Origin: JBAOHV01 sp037045265
Lineage (GTDB): Bacteria > Actinomycetota > Acidimicrobiia > Acidimicrobiales > Microtrichaceae
DNA: 64,000 nucleotides
Assembly: GCA_037045265.1 (NCBI GenBank)
Contig: JBAOHV010000026.1
Coordinates: 76,897-140,896, forward strand
Direction: 5' to 3'
In this document: piece after piece, positions 37,443-45,806 of the stretch
Numbering within the stretch: the stretch's first letter is position 1
How the letters are laid out: the number at the start of each line of letters is the position of its first letter
Position numbers and translations under genes: made by a program
Notes under the pieces: generated by a model
The model's input: only the letters and a program-made list of their open reading frames with translations
What the model was told of the DNA's origin: nothing
The model's database searches: none

Positions 37443-37879
37443 GGTCGTTCGACCCTCACAGAGATGGTGCGGTCGAGGGCGCCCACGACCGGGCCCCCGT
37501 CGATCATCGCAGGAAGGAGCGCTACACCGGCGGAGCGCAGCCGCAGCACGACCCGGTCGTCGTCCAACGACTCGAGGTCGAGCCGGACCTGGCCACCATG
37601 GCTTCCGAGTGAATCGCGGGCGTCGTCGATGACCCTCGCCGCCACGGCCGCGCGGTTCGAGTCGGCCGGTGCGGTGGCTATGTCGCGCGCAGCGTCGTAG
37701 GCGACGGCATCGACGGTGCTCCGCTCCCAGAGCCCGACGCATATGTTCGCGGCGAGCCCGATCGTCGCGGCGACTGCGGCGACCCCGAACACGGTGCTCA
37801 GGAGTCCGGAGCCGCGTTCCCCCCGACGCCCGATCTGTCTGACTCGGATGAGTAGGCAGTCGTCGTGCTGATCGGTCAT
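37439..37879 (-). CDS. TadE-like minor pseudopilin
   Basis: The 146-residue protein starts MTDQHDDCLL, has a GERGSGLLSTVFGVAAVAATIGLAANI membrane segment resembling prepilin signal/TadE helices, and an extracytoplasmic domain with LRSAGVALLPAMIDGGP. The ATG at 37879 overlaps the preceding stop as ATGA. Together with its two downstream relatives it gives three TadE/G-like proteins, which are thought to form or prime the pilus base or tip. Confidence 0.75.
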   Translation of the reverse strand: MTDQHDDCLLIRVRQIGRRGERGSGLLSTVFGVAAVAATIGLAANICVGLWERSTVDAVAYDAARDIATAPADSNRAAVAARVIDDARDSLGSHGGQVRLDLESLDDDRVVLRLRSAGVALLPAMIDGGPVVGALDRTISVRVERP

Positions 37880-38130
37880 CCGCCGATCTGCTCCACCTGG
37901 GCACGGGTCCTGTCGGTGGCCGAGTTCATCATCGAGTCGAACCCGGTCCACAGGCCGATGCCGAGGAACGCGACGATCAGGACCGCGATCGCGGTCGAGA
38001 TGACCCCTTCGCCGCGTTCGCCACGCGCTCGAGTTCCTCTGCGCGCAGCCTTGTCCGCGCAGAGGACTGCTCCGCTGCCGAGGTTCGTGTCGCTGCCGAG
38101 GTTCGTGTCGCTGTCGGTGTGCTGTTCCAT
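37876..38130 (-). CDS. Flp-pilin-like small membrane protein
   Basis: This 84-residue protein begins MEQHTDSDTNLGSDTNLGSG, where a tandem DNA duplication repeats DTNLGS. After a basic segment (ARRGTRARGERGEG) comes one hydrophobic helix (VISTAIAVLIVAFLGIGLWTGF) and a short polar tail. The G-E context before the helix fits prepilin peptidase processing, and the gene holds the flp position between tadC and tadE. A strong GGAGG site lies seven bases before the ATG. A major-pilin role is likely but not certain. Confidence 0.65.
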   Translation of the reverse strand: MEQHTDSDTNLGSDTNLGSGAVLCADKAARRGTRARGERGEGVISTAIAVLIVAFLGIGLWTGFDSMMNSATDRTRAQVEQIGG

Positions 38131-38197
38131 GTCGACCTCCGGGGTCGTTCTTTGCTTGTCGGTTCTGTGGGTGTCGCCGGCTGGACCTTGCGCAGGT

Positions 38198-39091
38198 TCA
38201 ACCACCGGCCACCTGTGCCATGGCCGAGGTGAAGGGCACCGCCAGGAAGATCAGGCCGGGTAGGAGGGTCGCGACCGTCACCGGGACCCACACGAGCTGG
38301 GACCGCCGCTCGATCGTCTCGAGCAGATCCCGGTGCATCGCTGCGCGGGCACTGCGTGCTTCCTGCGACACGAGCTGACCCAGATCACCGGCATCGTCGT
38401 GAAGTCGCAGCACGGCTACGAGACGGCCGATCGCGTCGACTCCACTGTCGTCGGCCCATTCCGCGAGAGCGGCATTGGTGCTGAGCCCCTGGCGGATCCT
38501 GCGGCTGACTGCTCGCAGATCCGAGGCGATGGTGCCGTCGCCGCGCTGGGCAAGGCGGTTGAGGGCGCTCGGGACGGAGTACCCGGCCGAGAGGAGCAGT
38601 CCGAGTTGTTCGGTCACGACGGGAAGCTCCTCTTGCCGGCGGGAGCGGCGTTCCTCGACCGCTGAGTCCAGGCGGCGCTCCTCGATCAGAGCGGCAAGTA
38701 GCGGTAGCCCGACGATGGCGACCACAGCTACGACCGGACGGGGGGTGAGGGCCACGGTGAACGCCGCCCCGGCGACGAAGGTCACTCCCGCGAAGGCCGC
38801 CTGGCGCATCCGGAACGACGTCGGGTCGACCGACCAGCCCGCTTGCTCGAGCCTGGTCGACAGCTGCTGGCGGACGCCGAGCATGGACGACGCCCGCTCG
38901 CCCCATCGTTCGATGCCAGGAGCGAGCACGGCTCTGATCGATTCCGAGGTGCGGCGGGTGGGGTCGGTGGGTCGATGACGTCGGTAGGGGGCGAGGCGGT
39001 CGACGACGCCGGCACGGCGGAACCACGGAGCCTCTCCGAGCACGAAGGTGAAGCCCAGGGCCAGGAGCACCCATGCGATCGGCAGCATCAT
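38198..39091 (-). CDS. tadC: Tad pilus inner-membrane platform protein TadC
   Basis: The protein (about 297 residues) has a membrane segment at the start (MLPIAWVLLALGFTFVL), paired helices in the middle (AAFAGVTFVAGAAFTVAL, VVAVVAIVGLPLLAALI), the T2SSF domain (LPVVTEQLGLLLSAGYSVPSALNRLAQRGDG) and a final helix (VPVTVATLLPGLIFLAVPF). It forms the assembly platform with TadB. The ATG at 39091 overlaps the tadB stop. Confidence 0.85.
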   Translation of the reverse strand: MMLPIAWVLLALGFTFVLGEAPWFRRAGVVDRLAPYRRHRPTDPTRRTSESIRAVLAPGIERWGERASSMLGVRQQLSTRLEQAGWSVDPTSFRMRQAAFAGVTFVAGAAFTVALTPRPVVAVVAIVGLPLLAALIEERRLDSAVEERRSRRQEELPVVTEQLGLLLSAGYSVPSALNRLAQRGDGTIASDLRAVSRRIRQGLSTNAALAEWADDSGVDAIGRLVAVLRLHDDAGDLGQLVSQEARSARAAMHRDLLETIERRSQLVWVPVTVATLLPGLIFLAVPFTSAMAQVAGG

Positions 39092-39954
39092 CGGTCGAAC
39101 ACCCTTCGCTGCTCGGGGAGCCGCATGACACGGCTGGCCCACCACCAGCAGCCACCCATGGCGAGCAGCCCCACAGCGACGAGCGCCTGCCCGGTCGGAG
39201 TCTGATAGGCGGCGCGGCCGTCCCCGACGCTCAGGCCGGCGAGAGCCATGCCCGCGGGCACGAGGATCACGAACACCCGGGCGAACCTGGCTCCCGACTG
39301 GCGCGCTTCGGCTTCTCGGCGCCCCGCGAGGTCCTGGCGACGGTCCTCGGCCAGAGCCGCCAGACGGGCGTCGAGGTCGCCGCCGACGTCGGCGGCCACG
39401 AGCAGGGTCTCGCAGGTTGCATCGGCGGTCGGGTCGGCGAGCTGTCGTTTGAGCTCGGCGACGGTGCGGGGGAAGTCAGTCGTGAGGGCCCACTCGCGCT
39501 GGGCCGAAGCGAACGCAGAGTGGAGCTCCTCGGGGCCCCGGAGGCCTACCTCGAGCAGAGCCTGTGGGATCGAGCGCCCTGCTGACCCGGTCAGGACCCT
39601 GAGCTCTTCGATCAGGCGCGGCCACCCAGCGCGAGCTGCCCGCCGCCGTGCGGCTCGTCGGGACCTCCACGACGTCGCTGGAACGACTGCTCCCGCACCT
39701 GCCACGAGCATTGCGGGCAGGCCGACACCGAAGAGGACCAGAGCGGGGATCGCGGCCGCCGCGCCGACGAGAGCGGAAGCGAGCAGGAACTGCACGAGGC
39801 TCACACCGTCGAGCCCGGCCTGGTCGAGGAGCAGTCGGCCGCGTGCAGCAACCCGGGTGCGCAGGTCGATCGGGGATCGGTCGGAGCGGCGCTCGCTCCA
39901 GACCATCAGGTAGGTGCCCCCTGCTGCGAGGGTTGCCAGGAGCAGCGCGATCAT
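39088..39954 (-). CDS. tadB: Tad pilus inner-membrane platform protein TadB
   Basis: Starting at 39954 (ATGA overlap with tadA) the 288-residue protein has two N-terminal hydrophobic regions, the T2SSF domain (LIEELRVLTGSAGRSIPQALLEVGLRGPEEL, LLVAADVGGDLDARLAALAEDRRQDLAGRREAEA) and two C-terminal helices. It is the partner of TadC and is worked on by the TadA motor. Confidence 0.87.
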   Translation of the reverse strand: MIALLLATLAAGGTYLMVWSERRSDRSPIDLRTRVAARGRLLLDQAGLDGVSLVQFLLASALVGAAAAIPALVLFGVGLPAMLVAGAGAVVPATSWRSRRAARRRAARAGWPRLIEELRVLTGSAGRSIPQALLEVGLRGPEELHSAFASAQREWALTTDFPRTVAELKRQLADPTADATCETLLVAADVGGDLDARLAALAEDRRQDLAGRREAEARQSGARFARVFVILVPAGMALAGLSVGDGRAAYQTPTGQALVAVGLLAMGGCWWWASRVMRLPEQRRVFDR

Positions 39955-41262
39955 CGCTGGGTCACCGCCCCGTCGAGGAGCTCCCGTCCGTCGATACCGG
40001 CCCGCTCGAGTCGTTCGATGGCTCGCATCGGGAGCAGCCCGGTCGGGCGGAGGGGGCCGTCGGACCGGGTACGGCTGAACAGCTCGGTGGTGGTGAACTG
40101 CACGGCATCCGCGCCCGCCGTCAGGTCCTCGACAGCCAGGATCGACGTGACTCGTGGCCCTTCGGGGCCACGTTCGGAGTGGACAACGAGGTCGATCGCG
40201 TCGCTCACCAGGTTGTTCAGCGCTGCAACCGGAAGCTGATGCGAATCTGAGAGCTGGGCGATGAACCTCAATCTGGTGAGTGCCTGGCGTGCCGAGGCCG
40301 CGTGGATCGTCGTGTAGCCGGTCACGCCCGATGAGAGGGTCAGTAGAAGTGGCATCGCCTCGCGGTCGCGGACCTCGCCGACGATCGCGACGTCTGGTGC
40401 CATGCGCAGGAATCCGGCGACGAGTCGGCGCAGGTCGACCTCGGGGCGGTCGGCCCTGGCGGGGCGGGTCTGGAGGCTCGCGATGTTGGCGAGCGGGACG
40501 TCCGCCTCGAACACCTCCTCGGCGATGACGACGCGGAGGGACGGCTCCAGCTCGGCCGCGCAGCACGACAGCAGGGTGGTCTTGCCGGCGCCGGGTGCAC
40601 CTGCGAACACGATGCTCATGCGGGCCCTCACCGCGGCAGCGAGGAAGCGGGCCGCCTGCGGTGAGAGCGTCTCACGTCGCACCAGCTCCTCCAGTGAGCT
40701 GATCGCCACGCCGGTGAACTTGCGGATGTTCACCATGAGGTGGTTCCCGCGGCTCAGGTCGCCGTGCACGATGTGGAGCCGAGAACCGTCGTCGAGTTGG
40801 GCGTCCTGGAGCCCCTCTGTGGGGTCGAGCTTGCGATGCGAGGACGCTGCGTCCTCGAGCAGCTTCGTGAGCGTCCTGGCCACGTGGTCGTCGTCGTGGA
40901 AGACCTCGTGGTGGTAGCGGCTGCCTCCCGAGTGGCGACGAACGAAGATCTCGCTGGGGGCGTTGATCATGATCTCCCAGACGTCGTCGTCAGTGAGCAG
41001 ATCGGTCAACGGTCCGTAGCGGGCGAGGTTGCGGAACGCCCGCTCGGCCATACCTTCGGGATCGACGAGACCGTCGTTGACACGGCCCCTTCGGTGGGCG
41101 GCCTGGTGTTCCTCGATCACTTCGCCGATCAGCCGGCGGAGTTGTGCCCGGCCCTGGGGCTCGTCCACGTCGAGGAGCTCGCGGGTTCGCGCGGAGCTGG
41201 ACCTCGTGTTCGACGCGCTGAAGTGGCGATGCGGCGGAGCTGCGGGTCGACGGTGCGCTCAT
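39951..41262 (-). CDS. tadA: Tad pilus assembly ATPase TadA/CpaF (one frame break)
   Basis: This type II/IV secretion ATPase powers Flp pilus assembly and retraction. Walker A (GAPGAGKTT), an arginine-rich region, Walker B (DVAIVGEVRDREAMPLLL) and the His box (GYTTIHAASARQALTRL) are all present, with the CpaF-type N-terminal domain (YGPLTDLLTDDDVWEIMINAPSEIFV). The ATG at 41262 overlaps the tadZ stop, but the first 27 codons are separated from the rest by an extra C near 41182; removing it joins LRANRELLDVDEPQG. The product is about 436 residues. Confidence 0.92.
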
Positions 41263-42591
41263 GCGACTTCGCTTCCCGTTCGGTTGAACAGCTGTATGCG
41301 GTCCTCGATATCGGTTCCGAGCTCACCGGGGCGGATCTGCTCGAAGCCTCGGGCCTGGTTCCGCTCAGGTCGGTGGGGGAGCGAATCGGCGATGTCGAGG
41401 ACGTGACGGGCAAGGGTGTCCACTAGGGAGGACGGCATGGGGTCGACCCGGTCGTGGACATCGTCCAGGGAGCGTGTGGAGCGCAGCAGCACAGGGGGCT
41501 GGATGTCGGTGTGCCGATCGCTGTCGAACAGCTTCGCGACCTGGCCGGACAGCATCATCCGGCGGGCCGTCGAGCGGGGGGCATGGGAGATCACCGGTAT
41601 CAGGCGGTGCGCCGGTGCACCGGCGTCGAGCAGGTCCTCGACCACAGCGGTGAGGCCGTGGAGACCGTGCAGGTCGCCTCGACCGACCACCAGTATCAGA
41701 TGGGCCCGTTCAACGGCCGCAAGGTTGACGGAGTGGCGGTCCTCGACATCGGCAGAGCCGGTGTCGGCCTGGTTGTCGAGCTGGGCATCGATGTCGACGA
41801 CAACCGTCGAGCAGGTGCGGCACATGGCGTCGATCGCAGCGTCGACGGAACGACGTCGCAAGGTCACCCAGTCGGAGATCCGACGCCGGCCGAGGAGGAC
41901 GGAGTAGCCGCGGGTCGGGACCTCGAACATCAGGCTCCTGACCTCGTCGGGGTCGAGCCGGTCGGAGCGGTGTGCCTCGACGAGCTCGGGGAGCCCCGGG
42001 ACGACATCGCCGACGTGGTGGTACATGGCGAGAGATCCGCGGGCGCATCCGTCGATCGAGCGCGACGGATCCGTCGGCGCCGCTACCGTCGCCGGCTGCG
42101 GCCTGTGCCAGTGCCATGGCGGTCGTGCTCGCACCGCTTCCTCCGGCACCGGTGACAGCGAGGACCAGTCCGCTGCTGCGCGGCGGTTCGCCGAGTATCG
42201 ATCTGCCGGGGCGCCGTGCCGGGCTCACAGGGCGGGAGTGGCGGTGCAGGAGATCCACCAGCGTCCGGGGGTCCAGTCGGTCGTCGACCACGGCGGCGCA
42301 GCCGAGGGCATCCCAGTCGCGGTGGACGCTCCCGTCGGTGACCACCATGCTGGGGATGCCGGCGTTCGACGCGGCGTCGATCAGATCGCGGTCGATCCCT
42401 GGCCCCCTGGCATCGAGCAGGAGAGCGGAGACCCTTCGGCCGGTGCCCAGGACGGCGCCGGCCTCTGTAGCGGTGAGACAGCTGATGAACTCGATCGGTG
42501 CAGCCCCGTCGGTGGACCAGCGGGCCAGGTCGGCCACCCATCGGGCACGGGCACGGGTGACTCCGACGACCACGAACCGGTCGCTGCTCAT
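41259..42591 (-). CDS. tadZ: TadZ/CpaE-like pilus localisation protein (one frame break)
   Basis: The N-terminal region resembles a receiver-like domain (VSALLLDARGPG, GIPSMVVTDG), followed by a deviant Walker A of the MinD/ParA class (LAVTGAGGSGASTTAMALA) and ParA-type strands (VVVDIDAQLDNQAD, HLILVVGRGDLHGLHGLTAVVEDL). TadZ or septum-site-like proteins place Tad machines at a cell location. An extra G near 42058 breaks the frame; removing it reads GSVALIDGCARGSLAMYHHVGDVVPGL. The product is about 443 residues. It is coupled to cpaB and tadA by ATGA overlaps. Confidence 0.83.
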
Positions 42592-43307
42592 CGCTCCACC
42601 TCCGTGACGGAACCAGGGCCGGGCGCTGGGAGCACCAGGGTGACGTCGGAGCGGATCGCGGCATCGACGATCGCTTCGGCAGTGGCCAGATCGGCAACAC
42701 CGACCCGGACCCGAACACCTCCGTTCTGGCCGATCGCATCGTCGTCGTCCCCCTTCACCGAGGTGACCAGTACGCCTGTCGCCACCGTCGTCGTGCCGGT
42801 CGAGTTCGGGTCAGTCGACAGCACCGTGACACGGTCGCCCGCGTCGAGAGCTCCCTGCATGGCTGCCGCTGGCGGCAGGTCGAGAACGACCTCGTTGTTG
42901 GCGCCAGCTGCGAACCGGCCCCGCTCGAAGACGTCGCCGTTGCGGACCAGGTCCATCGGCCGCAGCGGGACTCGAGTGGTGCGCCCGAGGAGGTCCTCGG
43001 CATCTTCTCTGCGGATCGTGGTGGCGTCGTCGGGGAGCTCCGCCGTGACGGTTCCGAGATCTGCAGCACTCAGCGATGCCCCTGCCGGAACCGGTCTCAC
43101 GGCTACTACGTAGGCGGTCGTGGGTGCAGCAGTCGCCGCTCTCTGCGACAGGAGGACACCGATCGCAGCGGTGGCCACCAGTGCACCACCGAACACGGAC
43201 CGGCCGGTCGGGCGCCGCGTTGCGCCTATGCGTCGCATACGTCGCCTGGCCCGTCCCGTGCGCTCCACACCTGGGTCTTCGATTTCCTGGTCGGCCTTCT
43301 CACCCAC
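42588..43307 (-). CDS. cpaB: CpaB/RcpC-like pilus protein with SAF domain
   Basis: The 239-residue protein has a cytoplasmic basic N-terminus, one membrane helix (residues about 37-54) and an SAF domain (AYVVAVRPVPAGASLSAADLGTVTAELPDD, GRTTRVPLRPMDLVRNGDVF), as in CpaB/RcpC, which are associated with the outer pilus channel. Here, in a Gram-positive-type envelope, it probably sits at the wall. It is the first gene of the operon, with GTG start, AGAGG site and a recognisable promoter about 30 bases upstream. Confidence 0.82.
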   Translation of the reverse strand: MGEKADQEIEDPGVERTGRARRRMRRIGATRRPTGRSVFGGALVATAAIGVLLSQRAATAAPTTAYVVAVRPVPAGASLSAADLGTVTAELPDDATTIRREDAEDLLGRTTRVPLRPMDLVRNGDVFERGRFAAGANNEVVLDLPPAAAMQGALDAGDRVTVLSTDPNSTGTTTVATGVLVTSVKGDDDDAIGQNGGVRVRVGVADLATAEAIVDAAIRSDVTLVLPAPGPGSVTEVER

Positions 43308-43336
43308 GTCGGGATTCCTCTCTCGGTATCTGCGAG

Positions 43337-43365
43337 AAGGTATGAAAATGATCGAAACGTGTCAA
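43337..43365 (-). promoter_or_regulatory. Promoter of the Tad operon
   Basis: On the minus strand TTGACA (43365-43360) and TACCTT (43342-43337) are separated by 17 bases, the best sigma-A-type promoter I see in the window. It lies in a locally A/T-rich stretch and points at cpaB, whose start is 30 bases beyond the -10 box. Confidence 0.75.
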
Positions 43366-43447
43366 CAAGGTAAAATAGATACTGAAGGTGTCTTCAAGTG
43401 CTGTTAGGGCATGAAACGCGCGACCCGGCAGGGATACGGTGTCGCCC

Positions 43448-43678
43448 GTGAGCACAGCGGACATCGAGTGGCTGAACACCAAGGAGAGCGCACGGCGCCT
43501 CGGCATCACGCCTCGGACCCTCTATCGCTTCATCGATGATGGGCGGATCCCGGCCTATCGACTGGGTCGGGTGATCCGGCTCAAGGAGAGCGAGGTCGCG
43601 GACTTCATCGAGCGCAGCCGGATCGTTCCGGGCACGCTCGAGTCAGAGCCGGTGGAGGAAGAGGTCGATCTGAGCTGA
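43448..43678 (+). CDS. Small excisionase-type helix-turn-helix protein
   Basis: This 76-residue protein carries a MerR/excisionase-type HTH_17 motif: WLNTKESARRLGITPRTLYRFIDDGRIPAYRLGRVIRLKESEVADFIERSRI. It ends with an acidic tail. The GTG at 43448 is favoured over one at 43439 because TACGGT (43435-43440), a plausible -10 box, lies eight bases before it. It is divergent from the Tad operon and could regulate it (inference); no integrase is nearby, so an excisionase role is unlikely. Confidence 0.78.
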   Translation: MSTADIEWLNTKESARRLGITPRTLYRFIDDGRIPAYRLGRVIRLKESEVADFIERSRIVPGTLESEPVEEEVDLS

Positions 43679-43697
43679 ACCGGCGCACAGCGGGCGG

Positions 43698-44249
43698 TCA
43701 GCGTCGTCTGACACCCAGGCCTGCTATCGCGGAGAGCTCGACCACGATCGCCGTGTCGTCGTTTCCTGACATGACCAATGTCTCGCCATGCGCGACCGGT
43801 GTGCCGCCGATCCTCTGACCGGATGTGAGTACCAGGACGACCGGCAGTTCCTCGTCGGCGAGGTCGGTGATGACGTCAGCAATGGAGGTCGAGGACCTCT
43901 CGCCAGGATCGCCGACGCTTGCGCCCGCCGCCACGCCGACCGCGTGGATCGAGTCGATCGACACGAACCAGTTCGTGGTGCCGACCAGCAGCTCGACCAC
44001 GTCCGCGCCCACAGCCACGACGGTCCCCGTCAACGGTTCGCTCCAGCCGTGCGCGTGGATCACCGCATGCCGGTCGAGTGCGCCGACGAGTGTGGCGGTG
44101 ATCGACCTGGACTCGACGGCGCGCTGCCCGATCGCGTCGCGCCGTCGCCTCTCGAGCGCGGCGCTCTCGCGACGAGCGTGCGTCGCGAGCGACTCGGCCG
44201 GGTCGCCCGCAGACGGAATCTCGCCCTCTTCGTCACTCGGGTTCACCAC
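43698..44249 (-). CDS. Conserved-looking protein of unknown function
   Basis: I do not recognise the family. The roughly 183-residue product has an N-terminal helical region (SLATHARRESAALERRRRDAIGQRAVESRSITATLVGALDRHAVI) followed by an SH3-like beta-barrel pattern (LTGTVVAVGADVVELLVGTTNWFVSIDSIHAV) and a second one (ELPVVLVLTSGQRIGGTPVAHGETLVMSG). It may be a nucleic-acid or ligand-binding barrel protein. It is divergent from phoH with 16 bases between starts, and GTG codons at 44249 and 44246 are both possible. Confidence 0.6.
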   Translation of the reverse strand: MVNPSDEEGEIPSAGDPAESLATHARRESAALERRRRDAIGQRAVESRSITATLVGALDRHAVIHAHGWSEPLTGTVVAVGADVVELLVGTTNWFVSIDSIHAVGVAAGASVGDPGERSSTSIADVITDLADEELPVVLVLTSGQRIGGTPVAHGETLVMSGNDDTAIVVELSAIAGLGVRRR

Positions 44250-44255
44250 TACACT
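44250..44255 (+). promoter_or_regulatory. -10 box for phoH
   Basis: TACACT ends ten bases before the phoH ATG, leaving at most a few bases of leader. Confidence 0.45.
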
Positions 44256-44265
44256 GTGCTCTGCA

Positions 44266-45282
44266 ATGCAACCTCTCGACATCTCCGGAGAGCCAGACTC
44301 GTCCGGTGGCCTCAGCGGCACAGCCACCGACGACACACTCCGGACCCTCGTCCGGGTGCCTGGCAACCATCTGATGGCCGACCTGCTCGGGCCGCGTGAC
44401 GAGTTGCTCGACCAGATCGAGGAGGCGTTCGCCGGCACCTCCATAACCGTCCGGGGCAACGAGATCTCGATCCTCGGTCCCGACGCGACAGTGGTCGGAA
44501 GGCTCTTCGGCGAGCTCGTCGTACTGCTCGAGGCAGGACACCGCCTCGAGCCGGCATCGATCCGTCGCACGATCGACATGGTCAAGGCAGACGAGTCCCC
44601 GTCCGAGGTGCTCACCGCTGAGCTCCTCCGCACCTCGAGGGGTGGCAGGGTCAGGCCCAAGACGTCGGGCCAGAAGCGCTACGTCGACGCCATCGGTGCC
44701 AACACGATCACCTTCGGGATCGGCCCGGCCGGCACGGGCAAGTCGTGGCTGGCCGTGGCGATGGCCGTGCAGTCACTCCAGGCGAAAGAGGTCGAGCGCA
44801 TCGTGCTGACCCGGCCTGCGGTCGAGGCAGGTGAGCGTCTGGGGTTCCTCCCGGGTGATCTGATGGCCAAGGTCGACCCGTACCTGCGCCCGCTCTACGA
44901 CGCTCTCAACGACATGACCGGGGCCGAGGGTGCGCAGAAGCTGCTCGAGCGGGGCGTGGTCGAGGTGGCGCCGCTGGCGTTCATGCGCGGCCGAACCCTC
45001 AACAACTCGTTCATCATCCTCGACGAGGCGCAGAACACCACACCCGAACAGATGAAGATGTTCCTGACACGCATCGGGTTCGGCTCCAAGGCGGTCATCA
45101 CGGGCGACACGACCCAGATCGACGTGCCCGGCGGGCGTTCGGGTCTGGCCCGGGTCGAGGCGATCCTGTCGGGGATCGACGGCCTCTCCTTCGTGCGGCT
45201 CACCGGTCGTGACGTGGTGCGACACCGCATCGTCCAGCAGATCGTCGACGCTTACGAACGACACGGCGAGACGAGCCCATGA
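44266..45282 (+). CDS. phoH: PhoH-like ATPase
   Basis: The 338-residue protein has an N-terminal KH-like segment (ITVRGNEISILGPDATVVGRLF) and the PhoH ATPase domain with Walker A (GPAGTGKSWLAV), PAVEAGERLGFLPGD and Walker B (FIILDEAQNTTPEQMKMFLTR). PhoH proteins are predicted RNA helicases and are regularly encoded with ybeY, as here. The stop overlaps the ybeY start as ATGA. Confidence 0.95.
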   Translation: MQPLDISGEPDSSGGLSGTATDDTLRTLVRVPGNHLMADLLGPRDELLDQIEEAFAGTSITVRGNEISILGPDATVVGRLFGELVVLLEAGHRLEPASIRRTIDMVKADESPSEVLTAELLRTSRGGRVRPKTSGQKRYVDAIGANTITFGIGPAGTGKSWLAVAMAVQSLQAKEVERIVLTRPAVEAGERLGFLPGDLMAKVDPYLRPLYDALNDMTGAEGAQKLLERGVVEVAPLAFMRGRTLNNSFIILDEAQNTTPEQMKMFLTRIGFGSKAVITGDTTQIDVPGGRSGLARVEAILSGIDGLSFVRLTGRDVVRHRIVQQIVDAYERHGETSP

Positions 45283-45806
45283 GCCTCACCCCGGCCCTCG
45301 ACGCCGCGGGCGAGCCTCCGTCGTGGACGGGTCCCGTGGTGAGCGCAACCGACGACAGGACAGTCGAGCTGACCGACGTCGACCAGGACGCCCTGTGTCG
45401 ATTGCTGGCCGGCGTCCTGGTGGCCGAAGGCGCCCCCGACGGTGCCGAGGCCTCACTGTTCCTCGTGGACTCTGACCGGATCGCAGAGCTCAAGGCCGAG
45501 CACCTGGGGGGCGACGGTTCGCCCACCGACGTGCTGAGCTTCCCCGTCGACGGGGTATCCGCAGGCGCGGAGCTGATCGGCGACGTCGTCCTGTGCCCGT
45601 CGGTCGCCTCTCTGCAGGCACCGACCCACACGGGAACGGTCGAGGACGAACTGGCTTTGCTGGTCGTGCACGGCGGTCTGCACCTGGCAGGCTGGGACCA
45701 CGTGAGTGAGGACGAGCGGGCGGCGATGTGGGAACGGGAGCGGCAGCTTCTGTGCGAGCTGCACGGGTCCCCGGCCCGCGATCCATGGGGTGAATCGACG
45801 ACATGA
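45279..45806 (+). CDS. ybeY: Endoribonuclease YbeY (rRNA maturation factor)
   Basis: YbeY is a zinc-dependent endoribonuclease used in 16S 3-prime maturation and ribosome quality control. The triple-histidine motif is HGGLHLAGWDH, preceded by the TDVLSFP segment. The 175-residue product is a little long owing to an N-terminal extension. It lies in a run of ATGA-overlapping genes phoH-ybeY-corC. Confidence 0.95.
   Translation: MSLTPALDAAGEPPSWTGPVVSATDDRTVELTDVDQDALCRLLAGVLVAEGAPDGAEASLFLVDSDRIAELKAEHLGGDGSPTDVLSFPVDGVSAGAELIGDVVLCPSVASLQAPTHTGTVEDELALLVVHGGLHLAGWDHVSEDERAAMWERERQLLCELHGSPARDPWGESTT

Noticed and set aside
37439..37904. Alternative long frame starting at 37904 as a single TadE protein
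   Set aside because: Its upstream half is Arg-rich shadow sequence; the ATGA-coupled start at 37442 and the separate gene at 37879 are better supported.
43448..43678. Phage or plasmid excisionase
   Set aside because: The HTH type fits, but there is no integrase or att site nearby; a regulator is more likely.
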